The position numbers and the translations under genes were made by a program. DNA of 64,000 nucleotides, from assembly GCF_047461615.1 (NCBI RefSeq), contig NZ_JANSHI010000001.1, forward strand, positions 186,001 to 250,000. The letters are read 5' to 3'. This stretch comes from Thermostichus sp047461615. Lineage in GTDB: Bacteria; Cyanobacteriota; Cyanobacteriia; Thermostichales; Thermostichaceae. Below the pieces are notes generated by a model. That model was not told the DNA's origin and ran no database searches. It was given only the letters and a program-made list of their open reading frames with translations. Positions 33,119 through 41,286 of this stretch are shown piece after piece; the stretch's first letter is position 1, and the number at the start of each line of letters is the position of its first letter.

Positions 33119-34432
33119 CTACCGGCAGGCCAGTTGCAGCTCCGAAGCGGCAGCAGCGCCAGAAGCAGCTGGCTTGAGCAAGACCACCACGTAAGCCTCC
33201 GGAGAGAGGTACTGCTGAGCTAGCTCACGGACTTGGGCTGGGGTAAACGCTTGCAACAGCTCCAGGTACTCCTGCAGGCGCTGCACCCCAACCAGGGTCT
33301 CGTAGTAGCCGTAGATGCTTGCCAGTTGGCTAGGCGACTCGGCAGAGAAGAGGAGTTCGTGGGTCAGCAGGCGCCGCGCTCGATCTAGCTCAGCCTGACC
33401 GATACCCTCCTGCTGCAGCTTCTCAATCTCGCGCAAGATTGTTGCCTCCACCCGCTCCAGGTTTTCCACTTCCAGGCGAGCACTAATGCAAAAAAGCCCC
33501 CCCTCTTTCAGCACCAGTGAAGAACAGCCCACCCTCCTCACCCAGCCGCGCTGCTCTCGCAACAGATGCACCAGCCGCGAAGTACGGCCTCCCCCCAGTA
33601 CCGCGGCCAACAGCTCCAGGCCGCAAACCTGCTCCCAGGCCTCGAGGCTGACGGTGGGCCAGGCCAATTTTAGACGAGCCTGCTCCAGGCGGGTATGGGT
33701 GCTCTCGCGGCGCAGGATCCCTTGGGGACGAGGCTGAGGCGGGATTGGGGGCCTTGTCCAGGCAGAGCCGCTGGCAGGATCCCCAAACTCTCTTTCCACC
33801 AGCGCCAGCACCTGGTCCGGATCGATGCCTCCCGTCATCACCACCGTCATGTATTCGGGTCGGTACCAGCCGCGGTGGTAGGCGCGTAGCAGCTCTGGGG
33901 TCAACCCCATCAGGCTTTCTGGCGTGCCCAGCACGGGTCGCCCATAGGGGTGCTCCATCCCAAAGGCAGTTTCCAGGAGAAGCTGATAGGCCGTGTGCCC
34001 TAGGTTGTCGGCAGCGCGGCGAATCTCCTCCAAAACCACCTGGCGCTCCCGCTCCATCTCCTCCGGAGGGATCCTGGCCCGCAACACTGCCTCCGCCAGA
34101 TAGGGCAAGGTATCCGGCAGGTCGGTGGCAGCTACGGTGATGTAGTAGTGGGTGTAATCCTGGCCAGTGGCAGCGTTGGTGCTCCCTCCCCGCCCTTCAA
34201 TAACCCGATCCAGCTCCCCGGGGGCCAGCCGCTCGCTGCCCTTAAAGACCATGTGCTCCAGAAAGTGGGATATGCCCAGCCACTGCGACGGCTCGTTGCG
34301 CCCGCCTGTTTGGACCCAGACGTCCACCGTGGCCGAATCGGCAATGGGAAGGGGGTGAAGAATGACGCTTAGCCCGTTGTTTAGGCGATGGGTGTAAGCA
34401 GGAAGAAGACGCGGTGCGCGGCTCAAGGTCAA
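33119..34432 (-). CDS. M16-family zinc metallopeptidase, catalytic subunit
   Basis: 437 residues. GISHFLEHMVFKGSERLAPG has the inverted zinc motif HFLEH, and a downstream Glu (in ARIPPEEMERERQVVLEEIRRA) is the third ligand. GGSTNAATGQDYTHYYITV and YHRGWYRPEYMTVVMTGGID complete the M16B signature. It likely forms a heterodimer with the next gene product and degrades or processes peptides, by analogy with the family. The start at 34432 (MTLSRAPRLLPAYTHRLNNG) matches bacterial M16B N-termini. Confidence 0.92.
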   Translation of the reverse strand: MTLSRAPRLLPAYTHRLNNGLSVILHPLPIADSATVDVWVQTGGRNEPSQWLGISHFLEHMVFKGSERLAPGELDRVIEGRGGSTNAATGQDYTHYYITVAATDLPDTLPYLAEAVLRARIPPEEMERERQVVLEEIRRAADNLGHTAYQLLLETAFGMEHPYGRPVLGTPESLMGLTPELLRAYHRGWYRPEYMTVVMTGGIDPDQVLALVEREFGDPASGSAWTRPPIPPQPRPQGILRRESTHTRLEQARLKLAWPTVSLEAWEQVCGLELLAAVLGGGRTSRLVHLLREQRGWVRRVGCSSLVLKEGGLFCISARLEVENLERVEATILREIEKLQQEGIGQAELDRARRLLTHELLFSAESPSQLASIYGYYETLVGVQRLQEYLELLQAFTPAQVRELAQQYLSPEAYVVVLLKPAASGAAAASELQLACR

Positions 34433-34517
34433 AGTTCTTAATCAGCAGAGAACAAACTTAATCTTACCCGCACAACCGCCGCTGAGAGCCTTCAGGGAGC
34501 AATCGGGTTTATCTTTA

Positions 34518-35732
34518 CTAGTCTTGGGAAGGGGTATCCGTTGATCCTGGCCACAGCAAGCTGGGGGATCCGTCACCGCCTAGGCTCTCTTCCACCTGAA
34601 AGCCAGGCGGCCATTCCTCACTTTCGCGCACCCGCTGCACCACTTCCTTAGGCAGGGTCACTCCCAGCTCCCGCGCGGCTACGGCCACCACGTCTCCCCG
34701 ATCGATCAGGCCGGCAATGGCGCCGCTGGGGGTGAAGACCAAGACTCGGCGCGACTCCGCCTGGCCCATCATCTGGATGACCTGGGCAATGGGAGTTTCC
34801 TCCCGCACCCCTTGAAGTTGCTCCATTGGCTTGAGAATGGCTTTGAGGGTGAGGTGATCCCACTGGCTGCGCTCGATGTCGTTGAGCAGTTCCGGCCTAA
34901 CCAGGCCCCGGTAGCGACCGTCTTCCTCGGCAAAGTACACTTCCTGAACGCCTCCTGCGGTCTCTGGCTGGAGGGAGGCAGGGATCAGGTAGCGATCGAC
35001 AAACTCCCGCAGGCTCATGCCCGCATCCACCACGCGAAAGCGGCGGCTCATGACATCTGCGGCCTTCAGGCGAGCCAACACCCGCTGCAGCTGCGCATAC
35101 TGCTCGTAGCGACGGGCACTATTTAAAATAAACAAGCCAATTAGCCCCGTCCAAAGGCCATTGAGGCTCCCCAAAAATACCACTACTAGACCCAGGCCCA
35201 CCAAGCCCCAGCCCACTCCCTGGCCAGCTCGAGCTGCCCACAACATGCCCTTTTGCCGATCCCCTGTCCAACCCCAGATGGCCGCTTTAAGCATCTGCCC
35301 CCCATCCAGGGGCAGCCCTGGCAGCAGGTTAAACAGGGCAATCACTAGGTTGATGGCAGCCAAGCTGGCAAGCATTGAGGTCAGCGGCGACCCTGGCCCC
35401 GCCCAAGCTCCAGCCACGCTGAAGAGGACAAACAAGCCCAAACTGAGAAGGGGCCCTGCCAAAGCCACCCAAAAGGCGCCCAGGGGGCGAGGCACTTCCC
35501 GCTCAATGGCCGCCATGCCGCCAAAGATGAACAGGGTGATGGAGCTCACCCGTACTCCATAGGCCCGGGCGACTAGGCTGTGGGCCAACTCATGGGCCAA
35601 TAGCGAAAGAAAAAGCCCCACCGCTGGCACCACCCCGTAGGAGAGCACCAGCAGCAGAGCCGCTGGAAACCAGGTGTAGTCGAGGAACAAGGGGATCCCC
35701 CACAAATTCCCGATGCGCAGGCGACTGGTCAT
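34518..35732 (-). CDS. Site-2-protease-like M50 metalloprotease with CBS domains
   Basis: 404 residues. Six hydrophobic helices carry the zinc motif LSLLAHELAHSLVARAYGV (HExxH) and the third ligand in FNLLPGLPLDGGQML. The C-terminal 200 residues hold a tandem CBS pair: KAADVMSRRFRVVDAGMSLR and TPIAQVIQMMGQAESRRVLV. This is the SpoIVFB-type M50B family with regulatory CBS domains, which cuts membrane-spanning substrates such as anti-sigma factors. MTSRLRIGNLWGIPLFLDYT marks the start at 35732; the frame is open to 35816. Divergent from nrdJ. Confidence 0.9.
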   Translation of the reverse strand: MTSRLRIGNLWGIPLFLDYTWFPAALLLVLSYGVVPAVGLFLSLLAHELAHSLVARAYGVRVSSITLFIFGGMAAIEREVPRPLGAFWVALAGPLLSLGLFVLFSVAGAWAGPGSPLTSMLASLAAINLVIALFNLLPGLPLDGGQMLKAAIWGWTGDRQKGMLWAARAGQGVGWGLVGLGLVVVFLGSLNGLWTGLIGLFILNSARRYEQYAQLQRVLARLKAADVMSRRFRVVDAGMSLREFVDRYLIPASLQPETAGGVQEVYFAEEDGRYRGLVRPELLNDIERSQWDHLTLKAILKPMEQLQGVREETPIAQVIQMMGQAESRRVLVFTPSGAIAGLIDRGDVVAVAARELGVTLPKEVVQRVRESEEWPPGFQVEESLGGDGSPSLLWPGSTDTPSQD

Positions 35733-35824
35733 GGCCTTAACTCCTACACAGCTCTTGCCCAGGAGGGCTTTTAGGACAGCAGGCAACCTTTCTCCTGGGG
35801 ATCCCTTCCTTTCCACTCTAGCCC

Positions 35825-35950
35825 TTTCCGGGACTTCGCAGCGAATCCTTGTGGTACCCTGGGTAGCTGTCCAGCAAACCAGGCAACCCTGCTAGAGCGG
35901 CCGGGTTAGCCGCAGTGACCCTATTTTTTTGTCCCTCTTTCTGGGGGACG
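35825..35950 (+). promoter_or_regulatory. nrdJ leader with terminator-like hairpin and cobalamin-riboswitch-like motifs
   Basis: GGGTTA (35903-35908) and TGACCC (35916-35921) form a stem followed by TATTTTTTT (35922-35930), a good intrinsic terminator 33 bases before nrdJ. No upstream gene reads in this direction, so it suits attenuation. A competing stem GCGGC/GCCGC (35897-35901 / 35909-35913) and a GTCCC/GGGGAC hairpin near the start codon also exist. Upstream, GGGAC...GCGAATCC (35830-35848) and AACCAGGCAACCCTGC (35877-35892) resemble the core and B12 box of cobalamin riboswitches, but several consensus positions are missing. Confidence 0.35.
35903..35930 (+). terminator. Intrinsic terminator-like hairpin in the nrdJ leader
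   Basis: Six-base stem GGGTTA/TGACCC with a seven-base loop GCCGCAG and a run of seven T. It lies within the 5' leader of nrdJ, where it could act as a conditional terminator. Confidence 0.55.
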
Positions 35951-35962
35951 ACGGAAACAGCT

Positions 35963-38900
35963 ATGGTATCGACTTCCTCCTACGAGCAGAGCAAAGCGGT
36001 ACCCTCGCCCCAGGAACAAGCGCCAGGTTTTGTAGACGAGTTCCCCGCGACAGCCCCAACGGCTGCCCCAGTGTTCTACCGCACCTATAGTCGGCGCCGC
36101 CCCGATGGCAGCCGCGAGACTTGGAGTGACGTCTGCGATCGCACCCTGGCCGATATTGCCCGCCTAGGGCGCCTTACTCCCCAGGAGCGGGAGCTGTTGG
36201 AACGTCTGCAGCGGCAGTTGAAAGCGTTGATCTCAGGTCGGGCCCTGTGGGTGATGGGCACCGAGTGGATCCAGAAGCCGGAAAACTACTCCGGCGCCTA
36301 CAACTGCACTAGCCTCACCGTGGTGGACTGGCGCTCCTTTGGCCTGATGATGGATCTGGCCATGATGGGCTGTGGCACGGGAGCGGTGCTGGAGCCTCAG
36401 TTCATCAGCCAGTTGCCCCCCATCCTCAACCGCCTAGAGGTGCAGGTAGTAGGATCCATTGGTGCCACCCCCCCCGAAGCGCGGCAGGAACACACCCGCA
36501 TCCAGCGCCAGGGCTCTCACGTGCACATCCAGGTGGGCGATAGCCGCCGCGGCTGGGTGGAGTCTTACCAAGCTCTCTTGGAGCTGGCGGCGGATCCCAG
36601 TTTTGGGGGTCACGTGGAGGTGACGGTGGATCTCAGCCATGTGCGCCCCGCTGGGGAGCGGCTAAAAGGGTTTGGGGGCGTGGCCAACCCCATCAAGCTG
36701 CCCGGCTTGTACCAGCGCTGCGCCGCCATCCTCAACAAAGCCGTGGGCAGGCAACTGAACTCGGTGGAGTGCTGCCTGCTCATTGATGAGGCGGCCGCAA
36801 CGGTGGTGGCGGGGAATATCCGCCGTAGTGCAGGTATGCGCCAGTTTGCCGCCGACGACGAGCTGGGATCTAGCGCCAAAGACAATCTCTGGCAGCAGGA
36901 CGAGCAGGGCAACTGGAGAATTGACCCTGAGCGAGATGCCCTGCGCATGGCCAACCACACCCGGGTATTTCACCGCAAGCCAACGCGGGAAGAGTGCATT
37001 GCTGCCGTGCGCAAGCAGTTTTACTCCGGCGAGGGGGCTATCCAGTGGGCTGGGGAAGCCGTAGCGCGGGCCAACGCCGACCTAATCAACACCCCCGAGC
37101 TGAAGCGGGAGTTCCTCAACGTCTATGCCTCGGAGGGACCCGAGGGAGCTAGGCGCTGGATAGAGGAGCGGCAGGCAGCTAGTAGCTCTCCGTCTGTCCA
37201 ACCGCCAACGTGGCATAGGGTGCAACGGTATGGGCTGAACCCCTGCGTTACCGCAGACACTTGGATCCACACGGGCGACGGCCCGCGCCAGGTGAAAGAC
37301 CTTATTGGCAAGCAGCACAGCACCTACGTCAACGGCGAGCTATTCAGCACGACGCCAGAGGGGTTTTTCTACTCCGGCACCAAGCCCGTGCTCAAGCTGG
37401 TGACCCAGGAGGGATTTTCTCTTCGGCTGACGGGCAACCATCGTGTTCTCAAAGTCATTGCCCAGACTCCAAAGGCGCAATACACGGAATGGGTGCCGGC
37501 AGAAGAGCTCCGCCCAGGCGACCGCATTCTGCTGCACAACCATCGCGACCTAACCCCCTGGGATGGTGAGGGGACCTGGGAGGAAGGCTGGCTCTTGGGG
37601 CATTTGCTGGGCGACGGCAGCCTTGCCACAACCCAGTGGAATGACACGGCTGTACTGCGCTATTGGCAGGATACGCAGCAGGAGATGAGCCTACACGCGG
37701 CTCGGTTGCTGCAGGCTGCGGTAGGGTACGAACCTCGCCGGCCAGAGACCTGTTATCACCCCAAGCTGAAGTGCCGGGTTATCCATTCCACCGGCTTGGC
37801 GAGACTGGCGGCTAAGTTCGGCATGGCTCCAGGACAGAAGAAAATGACTGCGGCACTGGAAGCCACAAGCTTTGATTTCCACCGCGGCTTCTTGTGCGGC
37901 CTGTTTGATGCGGATGGCAGTGTGCAGGGCGGTCAAGAGAAGGGAGTTAGTGTGCGGCTTTCCCAAAGCAACCTGGACACCCTCAAAGCTGTGCAGCGCA
38001 TGCTGGCGCGTCTAGGGATTGTCTCGGTCATCTACGAGAATCGCCGTCCCGCTGGGTATCGTCTGCTGCCTGATAGCAAGCGCCAGCCAGCCCCCTACGC
38101 CTGCAAGGTGCAGCACGAGCTGGTCATTAGCGGGGACAACCTGCACCAGTTTCAGGCAGTGGTGGGCTTTCGAGAACCGCGCAAAGCTCAGAAGCTGGGT
38201 GAACTGCTCGGCAGCGACCAGCGCCGGCTCAACCGGGAGCGGTTTACGGTTACAGTTGCAGCCCTGGAGCCTGACGGCGTGGAACCGGTCTATGACTGCA
38301 CCGTGCCCGGCCCAAGCTGCTTTGATGCCAATGGGTTGGTTGTCCACAACTGCGGTGAGATCATCGGATGCGACTTCCACTGCAATCTGGCCGAGATCCA
38401 CCTCAACCGGCTAGATCCCCACAACCGCCAGGAGCAAGAGGAGGCCTTTACGGCAGGGGCCCTGTCGGCTGCGGCGCTATTGCACCACCGCTTTGTTGAG
38501 CCCCGCTTCCAGCGCTCAAGGGAATGGGATCCCATTGTCGGCGTCTCGTTTACTGGTCTATTTGACTTTTGCGTCAAAGCCTTTGGGGTGGACTGGCTGC
38601 GCTGGTGGCAGGAAGGGAGGCCCGATACGCCTCTGGGGCGGGAGTTTAAGCAGCAGGAGCGGGAATACCTCAGCTTCTGGAAGGAGGTCGTTCACCGCGT
38701 GGTTTGGGACTACTGCGACCGTCACGGGTTGCGCCGCCCCAACCGCTGCACCACCGTTCAACCTGCCGGCACCAAGTCGCTCCTGACTAACGCCTCTCCC
38801 GGCTGGCACCCGCCCAAGGCCCAGCGCTACATTCGCCGCATCACCTTTGCCAAAAACGACCCCGTGGCCCTGGCCTGCCTGGACTACGGCTACTCGGTGG

Positions 38901-39442
38901 TGCCCGCCCAGTCTGACAAGGATGAGCACGGCAACCTGCTCAACGACCCCTTTGATCCCCGCTGCACCGAGTGGTTGGTAGAGCTGCCGGTGGAGGTGGA
39001 GTGGGCCAATTTGCCCGGCGCCGAGGAGATTGAGGTTGAGCGCTTCTCTGCCCTGGCTCAGTTTGACTTCTACATGCAGGTGCAAAAGTACTACACCACC
39101 CACAACACCTCCGCCACCATCGAGCTGCGCGAGGACGAGATCGAAGCGCTGGGATCCCGCATTTACGAGGCCATCCGCGACGACGAGGGCTACATCAGCG
39201 CAGCACTGCTGGCCCGCTTCGACGCTCCCTTCCCCCGCTTGCCCTTCGAGAAAATCGACAAGGCCACTTACGAGCGGCTGATGGCCGAGGTCAAGCAAAG
39301 ACGAAAGACCGACAACTTTTACGAGGCGCTGGCGCGCTATGACCGCAACCTCGCCCTAATAGCAGAGGGGCCAGCAGGGTGTGATGCCCTCGGCTGTCTG
39401 ATGCCGGAGGCTAGCTCGCAGAGCGAGAACCCGTCCCGCTAG
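35963..39442 (+). CDS. nrdJ: Adenosylcobalamin-dependent ribonucleotide reductase (class II) with an intein
   Basis: 1159-residue precursor; about 790 residues after removal of the 369-residue intein. It reduces ribonucleotides to deoxyribonucleotides, using coenzyme B12 to form a thiyl radical. Host motifs: SGAYNCTSLTVVDW, FGLMMDLAMMGCGTGAVLEP, the split NP/CGEIIGCDF, NRCTTVQPAGTKSLLTNASP and a C-terminal CDALGC redox pair. These fit the monomeric Lactobacillus-type RTPR family. The cysteine of NPCGEI is the predicted radical cysteine, by homology to Cys408 of that enzyme, and the intein sits directly before it. The frame opens at 35915, but ATG 35963 starts the protein proper (MVSTSSYEQSKAV). 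Confidence 0.93.
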   Translation: MVSTSSYEQSKAVPSPQEQAPGFVDEFPATAPTAAPVFYRTYSRRRPDGSRETWSDVCDRTLADIARLGRLTPQERELLERLQRQLKALISGRALWVMGTEWIQKPENYSGAYNCTSLTVVDWRSFGLMMDLAMMGCGTGAVLEPQFISQLPPILNRLEVQVVGSIGATPPEARQEHTRIQRQGSHVHIQVGDSRRGWVESYQALLELAADPSFGGHVEVTVDLSHVRPAGERLKGFGGVANPIKLPGLYQRCAAILNKAVGRQLNSVECCLLIDEAAATVVAGNIRRSAGMRQFAADDELGSSAKDNLWQQDEQGNWRIDPERDALRMANHTRVFHRKPTREECIAAVRKQFYSGEGAIQWAGEAVARANADLINTPELKREFLNVYASEGPEGARRWIEERQAASSSPSVQPPTWHRVQRYGLNPCVTADTWIHTGDGPRQVKDLIGKQHSTYVNGELFSTTPEGFFYSGTKPVLKLVTQEGFSLRLTGNHRVLKVIAQTPKAQYTEWVPAEELRPGDRILLHNHRDLTPWDGEGTWEEGWLLGHLLGDGSLATTQWNDTAVLRYWQDTQQEMSLHAARLLQAAVGYEPRRPETCYHPKLKCRVIHSTGLARLAAKFGMAPGQKKMTAALEATSFDFHRGFLCGLFDADGSVQGGQEKGVSVRLSQSNLDTLKAVQRMLARLGIVSVIYENRRPAGYRLLPDSKRQPAPYACKVQHELVISGDNLHQFQAVVGFREPRKAQKLGELLGSDQRRLNRERFTVTVAALEPDGVEPVYDCTVPGPSCFDANGLVVHNCGEIIGCDFHCNLAEIHLNRLDPHNRQEQEEAFTAGALSAAALLHHRFVEPRFQRSREWDPIVGVSFTGLFDFCVKAFGVDWLRWWQEGRPDTPLGREFKQQEREYLSFWKEVVHRVVWDYCDRHGLRRPNRCTTVQPAGTKSLLTNASPGWHPPKAQRYIRRITFAKNDPVALACLDYGYSVVPAQSDKDEHGNLLNDPFDPRCTEWLVELPVEVEWANLPGAEEIEVERFSALAQFDFYMQVQKYYTTHNTSATIELREDEIEALGSRIYEAIRDDEGYISAALLARFDAPFPRLPFEKIDKATYERLMAEVKQRRKTDNFYEALARYDRNLALIAEGPAGCDALGCLMPEASSQSENPSR
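37244..38350 (+). other. Intein inside NrdJ, LAGLIDADG type
   Basis: 369 residues, Cys1 (precursor residue 428) to the final Asn, in frame with the host. Splicing block A is CVTADTWIHTGDG and block B is LRLTGNHRVLKV. Two homing-endonuclease motifs are present: GWLLGHLLGDGSL and FLCGLFDADGSV. The C-terminal blocks are VYDCTVPGPSCFDANG and LVVHN, with penultimate His, final Asn and a +1 Cys in the host, so splicing chemistry looks intact. It interrupts the conserved NPCGEI motif immediately before the radical cysteine. The host is active only after splicing, by inference. Confidence 0.93.
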
Positions 39443-39604
39443 CAGAGGGGGGGATCCCGCCTCGGGCTCTGGCTACACTGTTCTTGGCCGGCATATCCGA
39501 GCACTGCGCGCCTTGGCAGCCCCCTCGGCAAGCTAGGGGCAGGGGGGGTTGGCATAGGCCGGTTTTCCCTGCTCGAGCGCTTGGTGGCTGGAGGAGTGGA
39601 TCTG

Positions 39605-40705
39605 ATGCAGACAGGAGAGCGGCTCCCGAGGAAAGCCTGGACAAGGGAAACCTGGCGCAGGCTGAGGGGGCTGGTGCTGGCGCTGGTGGTGCTGCTGGGG
39701 ATCGCCTGTTCTAGCCTCAAGGGCTCTGGGACCTCCCCTCCTGGATTGATCCCTCCTCCGCCTGAGCCGGGCAGCCGGTCGATTCCTCTAGCGGTGCGCA
39801 CTCTGGGCACCAGCCGCTTTAAGTTGCTGGGCTTGACAGTGGGTGTGGCTGGGAGCGAGGCTGAAGTGCTTCTGGATACCGGCTCAGCAGGGCTGCGTAT
39901 TCTGTCGTCGGTGGCAGGGCGCTTTGGCTTAGAGCGGACGGGGATCCCTTCCACGGTAACCTTCGCCGATGGCACGCAATTTATCGGTGTGCTGGCTCGC
40001 GCTCCCTTCAGCTTGGGTGGGATCCAGAGTCGAGAGCCGGTCACAATTCAGTTGATTGACCAAATTACCTGTGTGGAGCCGCTGGTGGCCAGCTGTTCCG
40101 ACAGGCTGTTTGGACCAGGGCGGCCCTTTGCCGGGATCCTGGGCACCTCTTTGGACGAGCGCAGCCCTAATCGCGACCTGTTTAGCCCCCTCACTCGCCT
40201 GCCGGGCAATTTTCGCTCGGGGTACATCATCCAAACCGGCGGCTTTGAGTCTGCTCAGGGCCTTTTCACCGTCGGCCTGACCGAGGCCAACACCGCTGGC
40301 TTCAGTTTTCGGCCACTGCCCCAGGTGGGAAGTTTTCCCGATGGCACGCCCATCTGGCGGGATGAAGCCCTGCAAGTGGCCTACAGCATCAGCAACACTT
40401 CTATTCAAAATGTCCCTAGCCCCACCGTATTTGACAGCGGCGCTTCCGACATCTTCCTCAACGTTCGACTGTTGGGATCCGCTCCTTTTCCCACCGCTAC
40501 CCTACCCCCAGGCTCGGAGTGGCGAGCTGTGCTGGGAGGAGCCTTTGACTATCGCATTCGCGTTGGCTTTCCGGTAACGCCCAGCCGGGATCGGATCTTT
40601 GTCAACGGCAACCAGAGCGTGCAACTGTTGGGCATGCCCCTGTTTTTCAACGCCGACGTTGCTTTCGATAGTGAACGTGGTCGGATTGGCTTTCGCCTGC
40701 GTTGA
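39605..40705 (+). CDS. Secreted pepsin-like (bilobal) aspartic protease, DUF3443-like
   Basis: 366 residues. An N-terminal hydrophobic helix ends GIACSS, a possible but imperfect lipobox. The mature part has two aspartic-protease motifs: EVLLDTGSAGLRIL (about residue 90) and PTVFDSGASDIFL (about residue 280), the D-T/S-G pattern of both lobes of a pepsin fold. VTFADGTQFIGVLARAPFSLGG and a GILGTSLDERS segment lie between them. It resembles bacterial DUF3443-type proteins that keep both catalytic aspartates; catalysis is plausible but untested. GGAGGAG about ten bases upstream supports ATG 39605. Confidence 0.72.
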   Translation: MQTGERLPRKAWTRETWRRLRGLVLALVVLLGIACSSLKGSGTSPPGLIPPPPEPGSRSIPLAVRTLGTSRFKLLGLTVGVAGSEAEVLLDTGSAGLRILSSVAGRFGLERTGIPSTVTFADGTQFIGVLARAPFSLGGIQSREPVTIQLIDQITCVEPLVASCSDRLFGPGRPFAGILGTSLDERSPNRDLFSPLTRLPGNFRSGYIIQTGGFESAQGLFTVGLTEANTAGFSFRPLPQVGSFPDGTPIWRDEALQVAYSISNTSIQNVPSPTVFDSGASDIFLNVRLLGSAPFPTATLPPGSEWRAVLGGAFDYRIRVGFPVTPSRDRIFVNGNQSVQLLGMPLFFNADVAFDSERGRIGFRLR

Positions 40706-40739
40706 GACCAAGTTTTGAGTTGAACTGGGGAGGAAACCA

Positions 40740-41210
40740 ATGCTTGCCCAGGACGGGATCCCTGCGCGCAGAAGGGCACGTCGCTGGCCCTGGATCTGGG
40801 TTCTGCTCCTAGTGTGTTGGCTGGGGTTGGGCGGGCCGGCCTGGCCAATTGGTTTGGGAGATCCCTTGCCGGAGTGGGCTCAGTCTATGCAAGTGGGGCG
40901 GCAGCGGCTACGCGGCGTGGAGCAGTACCAGGGTCAGGAGCAGATCCGCGCTTACGGCAACCAGGCAGGGCGGGTGTTTTGGATTCAAATCAACAGCAGC
41001 GCTGACTTGCCCCCGGATTACCGAGACTATTTGGGCGAATACCAACAATTTCTGGTAGAAGCTGTAGAAGTGGTGCCGTTGCGGGCTCGGCGGCTGCGCT
41101 TCCGTCAGGGGAATCGCAGTGCTGAGTGGCAGGTGGTAGGCATGAGCGGCCACTTTGAGGCTGAGGCGCTTAGCCACGACCTGGCTCCGCCCGAGTTGTT
41201 TCAGCTCTAA
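40740..41210 (+). CDS. Secreted or anchored protein of unknown function
   Basis: 156 residues. A basic N-terminus and the hydrophobic segment WPWIWVLLLVCWLGLGGPAW form a signal peptide or anchor. The rest is hydrophilic and mixed, with YQGQEQIRAYGNQAGRVFWI and DLPPDYRDYLGEYQQFLVEA. No family recognised. AGGAAACCAATG is its ribosome site. It follows the aspartic protease gene by 34 bases and may belong to the same transcript. The Argonaute gene begins 76 bases after its end. Confidence 0.5.
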   Translation: MLAQDGIPARRRARRWPWIWVLLLVCWLGLGGPAWPIGLGDPLPEWAQSMQVGRQRLRGVEQYQGQEQIRAYGNQAGRVFWIQINSSADLPPDYRDYLGEYQQFLVEAVEVVPLRARRLRFRQGNRSAEWQVVGMSGHFEAEALSHDLAPPELFQL

Positions 41211-41286
41211 CCTAGGGGGATCCCCAAGGCGCGATCGGGAAAATTAGGGCTTATTCTAGAGAGAAGCTTGAACTCAGAGGTTGTCA

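Noticed and set aside
38558..39298. Open minus frame of 246 codons
   Set aside because: Antisense to the C-terminal part of NrdJ; Gly/Val/Leu repeats only.
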